Positions 51,600 through 60,495 of a stretch of 64,000 bases of DNA are shown one piece after another. The stretch spans positions 62,001 to 126,000 of the forward strand of contig NZ_JACXJA010000008.1 in assembly GCF_014705615.1 (NCBI RefSeq), in the 5' to 3' direction. This stretch comes from Paenibacillus oceani. GTDB lineage: Bacteria; Bacillota; Bacilli; Paenibacillales; NBRC-103111. Within the stretch, counting starts at the first letter, position 1. Each line of letters begins with the position of its first letter. A program made the translations under genes and the position numbers. Under the pieces are notes generated by a model that saw nothing but the letters and a program-made list of their open reading frames with translations, was not told the DNA's origin and ran no database searches.

Positions 51600-53612
51600 A
51601 TGAATGATGAAAAGCAATTGAATCGCAGGAAGTTGCTTGCGGCAATCGGAACGGCAGGAAGCGGAGCGGTATTGTACCATGTTCTCCAAGGTGCGGGAGG
51701 CGGAGCCGGGGTGGTTCAGGCGGTATATGGCGGGGGAAGCGGCCCTCATACGAACGGGCTGATCATAGTTGATTCCATTCAAACTTTACGCGGGCTCGAT
51801 CACACGGTAGCGACGAACGTGTATGCAGCAGGATATTATGCACCGGGGGACGGCGGCGGAGGCAATTATGCATTCGATGGCGCCGATACGGCAAGCCCGG
51901 ATAACGGAGGCACCGTCATCGTAGCCGCAGATGGAGGCAGGTGGAAATTGTCCCACACCGGCCTGATATCCGTCAAGCAATTCGGCGCTACAGGCAACGG
52001 CGTTACGGACGACGGAGTCCGTATACAGGCGGCGACCAATGCGCTTAGCGGCAAACGGCTGTTTTTTCCGAAAGGCGAGTATATCGTTTCCTCGATTACG
52101 ATCTCAGATTCGATCGAATATAGTGGAGAAGGACCGGAGTCCGTCATCAGGCAAAAGGCTCTGTCCAACCGGAACATGATCCAGGTAAGCGGGAGCGGAA
52201 CGCAAGTCTCCATCTTTGATATGACGATCGATCAGAACAGCGGGAATCAAACGTACGGCCAAGGCAAATTTGCGCTTAACTGCACGGCTGTTGGCAGCGG
52301 CGTATCGCGTCCGGCGATCCTGCATGTCGAACGCGTCCATATGACGAATACGTGCGAAGGAGCCATTCGCTTTCTGGGCGACAGAACCGAAACGAACCGG
52401 GAGATGCTTCGCGTCCTGCGCTGCCGGTTCACGAACGGTTCGGAGAGCAGGTCGAGCCCGGCTTATAACACGTTCACGATCTATATAGCGGATGCGGCCA
52501 CCGCGACGATCGACGGATGTCATTTCGAGCATACTCCGGCGGAAGCGGGCGAAGGCATTCCGGCCATTTCGGTTGCCGGAACGAACGTATCGTCTCCGGA
52601 ATATTCGAAGCTTTCCATTACGGACAATTACATCAGCGGGTATGGACGGTATACGAACGGGAGCGGCATCGGCGTGATCGACATGTATATTTGGTCCCGC
52701 AATGTCGTCGTCACCGGCAACCGGCTGGAGAACAGTCATGTAGCTCCGATCCGGGGCAAGGTGAACGCTGACAATATGATCATTTCCGGCAACATCATCC
52801 AGGGGGTTACTCAGCACATTCCTGCGAGCGGGTCCGGGATCAGCCTGGTCCCCGCTACTGTCGGGCCGGTCGCAGGACGTTACGTAATAACGGACAATAT
52901 GATCAAAGGCAGCGGCTTCAGAGGCATCGAGATAACCGGGACGGCGGACAACAAGCCGGAACTGGTGGACATATCGGGCAATATGATCGATACGGTCGAC
53001 GATATCGGAATTTATGTGGGATACCTGAAGCATTTCTCGATCATAAACAATACAATCTCCGGCTCTGGTGCAAGCGGCATTACGTATGCGTTGTGCGAAG
53101 GAAACGGGAGGATTGCCGGCAACTTGATCCGCTCTGCGGGGAGTACGGGAATCGGCTATATCGGGGTGCAGAAAAGCTTGAGCTTGTCCATCGAAGGCAA
53201 TATGCTGGACTCGCCGTCGAGTCAAGGAATCGCAGTGGAACATGTCGGGGAACTGCTTCTGAGCGGCAATATGGTGAAAAACGTAATCTCCGTGAACGGG
53301 ACGCAGCGGGCGTTCCGCATAGGCGGAACGTCAGCCGTAGATACGGCCAGTATCCAGAATAATGTCGTGAGCGGCACAGTTGCAAGCGGAGCTATTACAT
53401 ACACGGGAGCCGGCGTGTCCACACTTCATGAGGCCGGGAACAGCTGGAACGGGGCCGCGAAGTACGGTACGGCAGCACCTGCAGCGGGATCATACGCACG
53501 GGGCGACCTGGTATACAACACGCTGCCTTTGCCCGGAGGCTGCATCGGCTGGGTGTGTACGACGGCGGGTTCGCCGGGTACATGGAAAGCGTTCGGAACG
53601 ATTGAAGCTTAA
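51600..53612 (+). CDS. Tat-exported right-handed beta-helix (pectate-lyase-3-like) protein
   Basis: 670 aa. N-terminus MNDEKQLNRRKLLAAIGTAG is a twin-arginine signal. VKQFGATGNGVTDDGVRIQAA (20-residue core) is the pectate lyase superfamily 3 entrance, followed by many short parallel-helix rungs (ISGNIIQGVTQH, ISGNMIDTVDDIGIYVG, GNLIRSAGSTGIGYIG). Such proteins are sugar lyases or phage-tailspike-like glycan-binding proteins; the active site is not obvious. GGAGGG lies 7 nt before ATG 51600. A C-terminal fragment of a relative lies at 54694. Confidence 0.88.
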   Translation: MNDEKQLNRRKLLAAIGTAGSGAVLYHVLQGAGGGAGVVQAVYGGGSGPHTNGLIIVDSIQTLRGLDHTVATNVYAAGYYAPGDGGGGNYAFDGADTASPDNGGTVIVAADGGRWKLSHTGLISVKQFGATGNGVTDDGVRIQAATNALSGKRLFFPKGEYIVSSITISDSIEYSGEGPESVIRQKALSNRNMIQVSGSGTQVSIFDMTIDQNSGNQTYGQGKFALNCTAVGSGVSRPAILHVERVHMTNTCEGAIRFLGDRTETNREMLRVLRCRFTNGSESRSSPAYNTFTIYIADAATATIDGCHFEHTPAEAGEGIPAISVAGTNVSSPEYSKLSITDNYISGYGRYTNGSGIGVIDMYIWSRNVVVTGNRLENSHVAPIRGKVNADNMIISGNIIQGVTQHIPASGSGISLVPATVGPVAGRYVITDNMIKGSGFRGIEITGTADNKPELVDISGNMIDTVDDIGIYVGYLKHFSIINNTISGSGASGITYALCEGNGRIAGNLIRSAGSTGIGYIGVQKSLSLSIEGNMLDSPSSQGIAVEHVGELLLSGNMVKNVISVNGTQRAFRIGGTSAVDTASIQNNVVSGTVASGAITYTGAGVSTLHEAGNSWNGAAKYGTAAPAAGSYARGDLVYNTLPLPGGCIGWVCTTAGSPGTWKAFGTIEA

Positions 53613-53629
53613 GGCAATCGCCTAGATCG

Positions 53630-53929
53630 CCGATTCCCGATCCCCGGCAAGCGTCGATAGCTCTGGCCCAATTCGTCGCGGCTATTCAGAGCATCGATGC
53701 CGCCGGCGGACCGGTTCCGGGACCGCATAACTCGCACAGGGGCGTGCCGCTGGCCGTACGCGACAAGGCCGTACGGGAGGCCATCGCCAATAGGAACGAC
53801 GACGACAAAGCGGACGGCGATAAGGCAGCCGCCGCTTGGGAAGACGCGCTCCCGGCTCCCGTCTGGCAAGGCCCGCCGGATTGGCTCCACGGCGATCTTC
53901 ACCCTGGCAACTTGGGCATCCGGAGCGGA
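53630..53929 (+). pseudogene. Aminoglycoside phosphotransferase-like fragment, truncated at both ends
   Basis: An open frame reads PDPRQASIALAQFVAAIQ, SIDAAGGPVPGPHNSHRGVP and ends with PPDWLHGDLHPGNL, the catalytic loop of APH-type kinases (H-G-D-x-x-x-x-N). The start of the enzyme (the N-lobe) and everything after the catalytic loop are missing. The frame then runs directly into antisense AraC sequence. No ribosome site. A clear gene remnant. Confidence 0.8.
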
Positions 53930-54700
53930 CTACTGAATCGTTTTCGTTTTCGGGGTTTTATTCTTTTTGGGCGGATGAACCAATTCCCCCGGCGTCATTC
54001 CCCAATACGTGCGGAATACGCGATTAAAGTGGCTGGGATCTCTGTAGCCGAGAGTCATCGAAACTTCGATGATCCGGACGCCTTCGAGAAGCAGCTGCTT
54101 GGCCCTTTGCATCTTCTTTTCCAAAACATAGGTTGAAAAAGGTTTTCCCAGCTCTTTTCTGAAAGCGCGGCTAAGGTGAGACGAATTCACATGCAATTGC
54201 TCCGCAATGTTCTGCAGCGACAGTTCCTGATCCGCCGATTGCTCGAGGAGCGCTATCACTTGCTTGATCAGTGGACGCATCGACGGCGCCGGAACGAAGC
54301 GAAACTGGTCGGCGAACCGTTGCATGACCCGGCGAAGCAGACATCGAGTGCCCTCGCTTAAAGGCAGGGAGGACAATTGAATAACCTCGTTATAGTCGTC
54401 TCCGGCAATGTCCTTCAGCTTCCAGCCCTGACGCTCGGCGATCCGAATGAACGTTCCGCTGAGGTAAAGCAAAAATTCCCTGATCTCATCAGCACTCCAG
54501 GCAAAGCTCCGGTGCTCCTCCCAGATGATATCCAATGATTCGTACAAGGGAGCGAGATTGCCGGACATGAGGCTAATCTCCACATCATGCTGCCAGAAGC
54601 TCCAGACCGGCTTCGGCCCGGAGTCAGGCTTGCTTGCCGGGTTGTCGTACGCCAGCTCGGGCTTGTTGTCATGCCGATCCGGCCCTTGGAGCGCGGCGGT
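53930..54700 (-). pseudogene. AraC-family regulator, 5'-truncated
   Basis: About 250 codons of an AraC-type regulator whose C-terminal double HTH is intact (LSLQNIAEQLHVNSSHLSRA, VSMTLGYRDPSHFNRVFRTY) plus roughly 150 preceding residues. Upstream of about 54690 the frame becomes the antisense of a beta-helix protein, and the only in-frame start is a GTG without ribosome site, so the N-terminal domain is lost. Transcribed toward the APH fragment. Confidence 0.75.
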
Positions 54701-55582
54701 ACGCTGCGGATGCACAACTGCAAAATATTCGGCGTCAGCAGACAGGGAACCTCCTTCGAGGAGCGAACAGCGACGCTTCGGCTGAGCGGACACGACAATA
54801 TGGTTACGAATACGGAGATCGGCGCCGATTATTCAACGGATCAGACGGAATTGTGGAACTGCGCGGCCAAGCTGGAAGGCGCGGCAGGCAATATGTTTGC
54901 GAACTGCGTGTTCGAAGGGGCCGATGTAGGCATTCTGATCGCCGGACCGGACAACAATTTCGTCAATTGCCGGGCGGATATCAATTACGGGCACGGCTTC
55001 TGGTTTACCAGAGAAAGCCCTACGGATATACCGCCTTGGCGAATCCGGTTATCGAATTGCTGGGCTCATCGGAACAGCCGGTACGGCAGCAATTTGTTCG
55101 ATAATTTCAGAATCGATTCCGGACAATACATTAACGGCATCCAAATGACCAACTGCAAATCGTCGTATTGGAGCCAGGACGGTTGGACGCACCGGTACGG
55201 CTTGTACGACGGCGCGGGCGATACGTTGGTCGTGGCGTTCAAGGATGACGGAGCGGCTACGAAATGGTTCGACGGCATCAGCGGATACTCCGGGCCGCAG
55301 GCTAGCTTCAGCCAGCAGCTGTTCACACCTCCGAACAAAACGGCCGTACCGGATGTGAAGGGACAGTCGGTCCTCCGTTTCCACAACTCTGAGGCTACCA
55401 CGATTACAGGCTTCGTAAACGAAGTGAACGGGCAAACGCTGGATATGATCACGACGAACGGCAATACGAGCATCGCCCATAATACGACGCTCAAAACCAA
55501 TACATTGGCGACAAAACTGTTAGAACCGAGCAGGCTGTACCGGTTCAAATGCATATCGGGCACGTGGTATGAGACGAATTAA
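54694..55582 (+). pseudogene. C-terminal fragment of a beta-helix (pectate-lyase-3-like) protein
   Basis: About 295 codons open from roughly 54694 with no proper start: GGTLRMHNCKIFGVSRQGTS, then rungs FANCVFEGADVGILIAGPDN, FVNCRADINYGHGFWF, ISGYSGPQASFSQQLF, ending with a strand-rich tail to the stop at 55582. The missing N-terminus and its junction with the AraC fragment show a rearrangement. The fold type is the same as the intact gene at 51600, but sequence identity is not obvious. Confidence 0.75.
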
Positions 55583-55715
55583 GCCGGCCTCCTATGGGGG
55601 GGAGCGGGGCAGATCCTTCCGCGGCGGTGCCGGCAACCGGAAGGAAGGAGAAGTGTCTATTGCAAAAAGTTCATGTACCTAAGTAAGCCGGAATAACGAG
55701 TACCGGTCTTCAAAC

Positions 55716-55763
55716 GAAAGGACCTCAACTTCCACTGTAACGTGGAGACTGAGGTCCTTTTTC
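55716..55763 (+). terminator. Strong terminator-like hairpin
   Basis: AAAGGACCTCA/TGAGGTCCTTT stem followed by TTCTC. No gene precedes it within 130 bp except the beta-helix fragment; possibly a relic. Confidence 0.7.
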
Positions 55764-55937
55764 TCGAGGGAAATCGGCTCTAGACGGGCACAAAATCGCA
55801 AACTGACGTTGGAGACAGCCCCTTCTGATAGAAAGAGGGATTTCGCCGTGGTAACTTGGAAATGGAGGGGCATCGCTTGCCGGGTCAGCGAATGTTGTAA
55901 CTCCCTCTTCGCGGTCGTTCGGCTCTCTGACCTGCTT

Positions 55938-56183
55938 CTATATAAGTTGAACTAAATGAAAGTTGAAGTCCATTACGTTGCGAAAAAAATTGCTTGAAGC
56001 TTCAGACATCTTGTTTGCAGTGTCTCGGATTGGATTGGCCTTCGGACGGTTGACACTCAAAGCTTATCCTTCCGAAGCAGCTTTCTAACGAAAGCTCTTA
56101 AGCCAAAACTCGCTTTCAAGCTAATTTCTTTTCTCCACTACATTGGGTTTTTCCATCGATGATCTTCAGTTCAACTTATATAG
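55938..56183. mobile_element. 246-bp MITE-like element with perfect 16-bp TIRs
   Basis: CTATATAAGTTGAACT (55938-55953) and AGTTCAACTTATATAG (56168-56183) are perfect inverted copies. No coding frame inside. The outer TA bases could be the target duplication of an IS630/Tc1-type transposase. It directly abuts the 198-bp repeat at 56193. Confidence 0.75.
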
Positions 56184-56192
56184 CGGGGAAGG

Positions 56193-56390
56193 AACCGAAT
56201 AGGAGTGGTTTGCAGTCTTTATTTTGTCCGAAACTCGCTTGTTTAGGGAAATAAGGAGCGGTTTGAGGCTCTTAAAATCGGCAAAAAGCGTGCAGACCCC
56301 ACCAACTGGTTGAAATAAGGGGGGCAAACCGCCTTTATTCGCCGCCGCCGTCCCCATATGCCGAAAATAGAGGTTGCCAGAGACTCTTAT
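56193..56390 (+). repeat. 198-bp non-coding interspersed repeat, copy 2
   Basis: Matches 8864-9060 over its whole length with about the same size. The order of sub-blocks is conserved (CCGAATAGGAG at the start, GCCAGAGACTCTTAT at the end), and substitutions are spread evenly. Lies between the MITE-like element and the AraC gene at 56435. Confidence 0.8.
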
Positions 56391-56430
56391 CAGCTCTTAT
56401 CAGCTCCTACCAGCTCCTATCTACTCTCAT
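56381..56430 (+). repeat. 10-bp tandem repeat
   Basis: Five degenerate units of about 10 bp: AGACTCTTAT, CAGCTCTTAT, CAGCTCCTAC, CAGCTCCTAT, CTACTCTCAT. It extends the end of the 198-bp repeat, perhaps by replication slippage. Confidence 0.7.
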
Positions 56431-56434
56431 CCCG

Positions 56435-57247
56435 CTACAGCCGGTGCTCCAAGCGGTACTGCTTCGGAGTGACGCCGCAATTGTTTTTAAAGACACGGCT
56501 TAAGTAAAACCCGTTCTGGTAGCCGCAGCATTCGGATATTTGATCCAGCGTCAAATTCGTTTCGACGAGCAGCTTCTTCGCTTTCTCAAGCCGCAGGGCG
56601 GTCACGTATTTGATCGGCGTCGTTCCCAGCTCGGCATGGAACTTCTGGCATAACTGCGCGCGGCTCACTCCGAGGGAGGCGGCTAACGCGTTCAGGCTGA
56701 ACCGCTCGAACGCCTGGGATTGCATCAGAACGGTCGCCTTCCGGATCAGCGGATCTAGCGAGCCGGGAGCTTCGGCGGACGGCAGCTGCTCCGCCTGTTC
56801 GCAGTACATCAACCAAATATGGTGCAGGCAATGGCTGCGTCCGATCATGCTCCATCGCTCGTCGAGGTAATGATGCCGCTTCATGGCGGCGTAATCGTCC
56901 AGAAGCCTCTCCGTGTCGTGCAGACTTACTTTGCCGACCGGAACACGGTCCAGCCGCAGCGGGTCGAGCTCGTTGCCCTGGTCGTCGCCCCAGCCCATCC
57001 GGAGAACGAACAAGGTGACCGGAGCGATCACGACGCGTTTGAAATTAACGCCGGGAGGACAGAACACCAGATCGCCGAAGGAAGCGGTTGCACAATGGTC
57101 TTCGATCTCGTAATAAAAGGACCCGTCTTCGACCGCAAAGACGAGCCATTCGATTTGCACGCTCTCGTATTGAAAAAATTGCTCGCGCTTGACTACGTGC
57201 TGAAAATAGGTGAGACGCGGAATATGCCCGCATAAAGGAAAAGACAT
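56435..57247 (-). CDS. AraC family transcriptional regulator
   Basis: 270 aa. The N-terminal cupin domain has VQIEWLVFAVEDGSFYYEIE and GDLVFCPPGVNFKR; the C-terminal HTH pair has LAASLGVSRAQLCQKFHAEL and ISECCGYQNGFYLSRVFKNN. GGGGAGAGG lies upstream of the ATG. Divergent from the solute-binding protein gene at 57417, so it is the probable regulator of that pair. Confidence 0.92.
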   Translation of the reverse strand: MSFPLCGHIPRLTYFQHVVKREQFFQYESVQIEWLVFAVEDGSFYYEIEDHCATASFGDLVFCPPGVNFKRVVIAPVTLFVLRMGWGDDQGNELDPLRLDRVPVGKVSLHDTERLLDDYAAMKRHHYLDERWSMIGRSHCLHHIWLMYCEQAEQLPSAEAPGSLDPLIRKATVLMQSQAFERFSLNALAASLGVSRAQLCQKFHAELGTTPIKYVTALRLEKAKKLLVETNLTLDQISECCGYQNGFYLSRVFKNNCGVTPKQYRLEHRL

Positions 57248-57337
57248 CCCAACCTCTCCCCTCGTCGGCCAAAGAACGGATCACGCCCAGCAGGCAATTT
57301 TTTGTATATGGATTAGATTACAAAAGTGTATGGTGAA

Positions 57338-57352
57338 AGTAAAGCGTTTTCT
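57338..57352. promoter_or_regulatory. Possible cre (CcpA) site
   Basis: AGTAAAGCGTTTTCT matches WTGAAARCGYTTWNN at 13 of 15 positions and lies in the divergent promoter region. Would imply carbon catabolite control of the solute-binding gene. Confidence 0.4.
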
Positions 57353-57416
57353 CCTACAATGAATAAGGGAAGCGGGCCTGCTGAAACCGAATACAAAGAA
57401 AAGGGGAGCGCTAAAA

Positions 57417-58736
57417 ATGAAGCTGTCGAAATCAGTAACGGGTGTAGTGGGGACGGGTCTTGCCGTCGTTATGCTGACCGGAGCCTGCGGAGCGACGGAC
57501 AATAAGGAGAACGCGCCTACTTCGGAAGCGGCTCCGAAGTCGTATGCCGACGAACCGGCGGAGCTCGTTATTTTCGGAGCGGTCGGCAATACCGAAGAGG
57601 TGTGGAACGAGAGATTCGGGACGGCGCTTAAGATGAAGTTTCCGAAGTACAAATTCACTTATATTCAAGGCTCGGCCAAAAACACGCTGCAAAGCAATAT
57701 TGCCGCCGGACAGACGATCGATCTCATCCACGATTCGCTGGGCAATATGCGCGCCAACATTATCGATAACGGGTTTCAGTACGATTTGTCAACGCTTATG
57801 AAGACGCATCAAATCGATACGAGCCGGTTCGAAATGGCGGTGTTCGATGCGCTCAGCGACAAGGGGAAGCTGTACGGTTTTCCGCTGCACGACGGCGGGC
57901 TGGTGATGTACTACAACAAAGATATTTTCGATAAATTCGGCGTCGATTATCCGAAAAACGGCATGAAATGGGATGAGGCGATCGCGCTAGGTAAACGCTT
58001 AACCCGCTTCGAAGACGGGATTCAATACCTCGGCCTCGGCGTATCGATCAATCATATGCTGACGATGAACCCGTATTCGCTGCCGTTCGTCGATGAAACG
58101 GGCGGCAAAGCGGCGGTCAACACCGACGCATTCCGCAAGCTCATCAGCAAGTCGATTCTCGAGCCGACCGAGGCGAACGGATACCGCCAGTATTTAACCT
58201 CAGTGAACAAAACGATTATTAACGATAATTTCATGAAAGATAAAAATTTGGCCATGTTCGTCATGAATTTTTATTTGCAATTGCAGCCGGACTTCAACAC
58301 GTTTAACTGGGGGATTGCAAGCTTGCCTGTGTTCAGCGACTTGCCCGGCGTCGGCTCGCAGCCTTACCCGAATGGCCTGTTTATTACGAGCACGAGCAAG
58401 TTCAAGGATCATGGGATGGAAGTGCTGAAGTACCTCGTATCAGACGACTTTCAAATGCAGCTGTCGCGGAAAGGGTTCATCCCTGTCGTGAAGACGAAAG
58501 CGGTCAGGGATGCGTTTGCCCAGGATACCACTTTTAAGGATAAGCAGATCGTGGAAGCCTTGTATACGAACAGACCGGCCGCCCCGATGGCGCGTTCGGT
58601 GAACGAAGGGTTGGTGCTGTCGCCGCTTGGCGCGAATCTGGCTAAAGTGATCATGAGCCAGATGGATCTGAACACGGCGCTGCGGCAAACCGAGGAGCAG
58701 GGGAATAAGGCGCTGGAAGAGGCGGTGCGCAAATGA
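57417..58736 (+). CDS. ABC transporter substrate-binding lipoprotein
   Basis: 439 aa family 1-type sugar-binding lipoprotein. Lipobox LTGAC with the lipidated C24; the mature part has ELVIFGAVGNTEEVWNERF, then GKLYGFPLHDGGLVMYYNKD and DKFGVDYPKNGMKWDEAI, as in oligosaccharide-binding proteins. No permease or ATPase is adjacent, so it relies on other transporter subunits or is an orphan. GGGGAG is 8 nt before the ATG. Overlaps the next gene by 4 bp. Confidence 0.92.
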   Translation: MKLSKSVTGVVGTGLAVVMLTGACGATDNKENAPTSEAAPKSYADEPAELVIFGAVGNTEEVWNERFGTALKMKFPKYKFTYIQGSAKNTLQSNIAAGQTIDLIHDSLGNMRANIIDNGFQYDLSTLMKTHQIDTSRFEMAVFDALSDKGKLYGFPLHDGGLVMYYNKDIFDKFGVDYPKNGMKWDEAIALGKRLTRFEDGIQYLGLGVSINHMLTMNPYSLPFVDETGGKAAVNTDAFRKLISKSILEPTEANGYRQYLTSVNKTIINDNFMKDKNLAMFVMNFYLQLQPDFNTFNWGIASLPVFSDLPGVGSQPYPNGLFITSTSKFKDHGMEVLKYLVSDDFQMQLSRKGFIPVVKTKAVRDAFAQDTTFKDKQIVEALYTNRPAAPMARSVNEGLVLSPLGANLAKVIMSQMDLNTALRQTEEQGNKALEEAVRK

Positions 58737-60058
58737 GTACGGGGCTAAACGGCGGGCAGACTGTTACAATCCCGCTGCCGGCGAAAGACGAGGTTTACGG
58801 CGAGTATGACATCATGGTGTTCGGCGGCGGATCGGCAGGATGCACGGCGGCCATTCAGGCGGCCCGGGCCGGCAAGCGGACGGCGCTCGTGGAGAAAAAC
58901 GGCATTCTCGGCGGCACAACGATCGTAGCCTCGGTCAATTTCCCCGGCCTGTTCCACGCTTGGGGCAGGCAGGTCATTCGCGGCATCGGCTGGGAGATTA
59001 TCGAACGAACGGCGGAGCTGGGCGGTGCGGAGCTTCCAGATTTCTCCGTCGTTCCGCCTAGACACTGGAAGCATCAAATATTAGTGAACCGGTTTCTATA
59101 CAGTGCCGTACTGGATCAGCTCTGTCTGGAGTCGGGTGTGAGCCTCCGGCTGCACGAGATGCCCGCTGCGGTCCGGAAAGGCGAAGACGGCCTGTATGTT
59201 GCGCTCGTAGGCAAGTCGGGGCTGAAATGGTTCAAGACGCGCAAGCTGGTCGATGCGACCGGGGACGCCGATGTGACGGGCATGATGGGATATGCGCGCC
59301 AGAAAGGCGAGGTGCTGCAGCCGGGAACACTGATCAACGATATCGGCGGCTACGATCCGGCGGCCGTCGATCAGAGCGAACTGAACCGGCTGTACGAAGA
59401 AGCGTTCCGGAACGGGGAAGTGGACCGCAGCCGCAACGGACTGTATAACGACCTGAGAGCGGGAAGGATCAACATGCACGTTCAACATATCGACGGCTCG
59501 GAATCGGAGTCGAGGACGGCGGCGGAAGTGAAGGCACGGCGGAATTTGCTGGACACCGTAAGGTTGCTGCGCCGGGTGCCGGGCTGCGAGAAGCTGGAGG
59601 TTCGCTATGTTGCGAATGAATGCGGCATCCGTGAAACGTGGCGTATCGACGGGGAAGCGGAGGTTGACGAGCAGTCGTACGTGTCCGGGTATGTGTGGCC
59701 GGATGCGGTATGCTACAGTTTTTACCCGATCGATCTGCACCATCACAGCGGCTACCATATCGAGCAAAAATATCTCCAGCCCGGTATCGTTGCGACGCTG
59801 CCTTACCGGGCGTTGATTCCGAAAGGAAGCGACGACCTGCTCGTCGCCGGACGATGCGTATCGGGCGATCGGATGGCCAATTCGGCCTTTCGCGTGCAGG
59901 CCAGTTGCATGGCGACCGGACAGGCGGCCGGCATGGCCGCGGCGATTGCCTCCGAGTTGAATTGTTCGGTGCGCGACGTTCCGGTGGAGGTATTGCGCGA
60001 ACAGCTGGAGCGATCCGGAGCGATTGTACCGGAAATTCCGATTTCGTCCATGGAGTAG
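58733..60058 (+). CDS. FAD-dependent oxidoreductase (FAD_oxidored type)
   Basis: 441 aa. The FAD-binding N-terminus is MVFGGGSAGCTAAIQAARAG with acidic ALVEK, a GGTTIVASVNFPGLFHAW loop, DATGDADVTGMMGYAR and a C-terminal LLVAGRCVSGDRMANSAFRV. Such proteins (PF12831-like) are frequent in carbohydrate clusters of Firmicutes; substrate unknown. Coupled by a 4-bp overlap to the solute-binding protein gene. Confidence 0.9.
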   Translation: MSTGLNGGQTVTIPLPAKDEVYGEYDIMVFGGGSAGCTAAIQAARAGKRTALVEKNGILGGTTIVASVNFPGLFHAWGRQVIRGIGWEIIERTAELGGAELPDFSVVPPRHWKHQILVNRFLYSAVLDQLCLESGVSLRLHEMPAAVRKGEDGLYVALVGKSGLKWFKTRKLVDATGDADVTGMMGYARQKGEVLQPGTLINDIGGYDPAAVDQSELNRLYEEAFRNGEVDRSRNGLYNDLRAGRINMHVQHIDGSESESRTAAEVKARRNLLDTVRLLRRVPGCEKLEVRYVANECGIRETWRIDGEAEVDEQSYVSGYVWPDAVCYSFYPIDLHHHSGYHIEQKYLQPGIVATLPYRALIPKGSDDLLVAGRCVSGDRMANSAFRVQASCMATGQAAGMAAAIASELNCSVRDVPVEVLREQLERSGAIVPEIPISSME

Positions 60059-60153
60059 GCCGCTTCCTTTTGCCATTCTCCGGGCAACGAATAAGATGTA
60101 GAGTGTTGATGTTCTACACATCTGTTCGTACTGCGAAAGGGAGGTCAGGATAA

Positions 60154-60253
60154 AGGATCATCGGTCGCTGAACGCGATTGTTCGCGAGAAGATCCTTTCG
60201 CAGGGAGATCAAGCAGGATGCTTCTGTTTAGGGAACAGGGGCATCTTTTTTTG
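60154..60253 (+). terminator. Two consecutive hairpins, the second a rho-independent terminator
   Basis: First AAAGGATC...GATCCTTT (about 60154-60203) with an inner CGCG/CGCG pairing, then GATGC...GCATC (60217-60245) followed by TTTTTTT. The second clearly is a terminator for the FAD oxidoreductase; the first is not needed for it. The remaining bases up to 60495 show no gene. Confidence 0.7.
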
Positions 60254-60495
60254 TGTTGAAAAAAACTTGGGGTGATGGCTGTGAGCCAAGATAGCTGCCG
60301 CAACCCGCACAAATAGGATCATCCAACGATCCTCCTGACGATTTCGTAACCCAAAAGGATGTTTCACGTATTAAGATATGAACATGATCCGACGAATTTA
60401 TTGCGGCGTGAGTTCTATTCCGATTCGATTCATGGTGTAACCTCATTCTCCTTACGGGATACATGTTAAACAACAATAGAAATTGAGGGAATCCT

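Noticed and set aside
55679-55873. 64-codon minus-strand frame
   Set aside because: Spans a terminator-like hairpin, lacks a ribosome site, no recognisable family.
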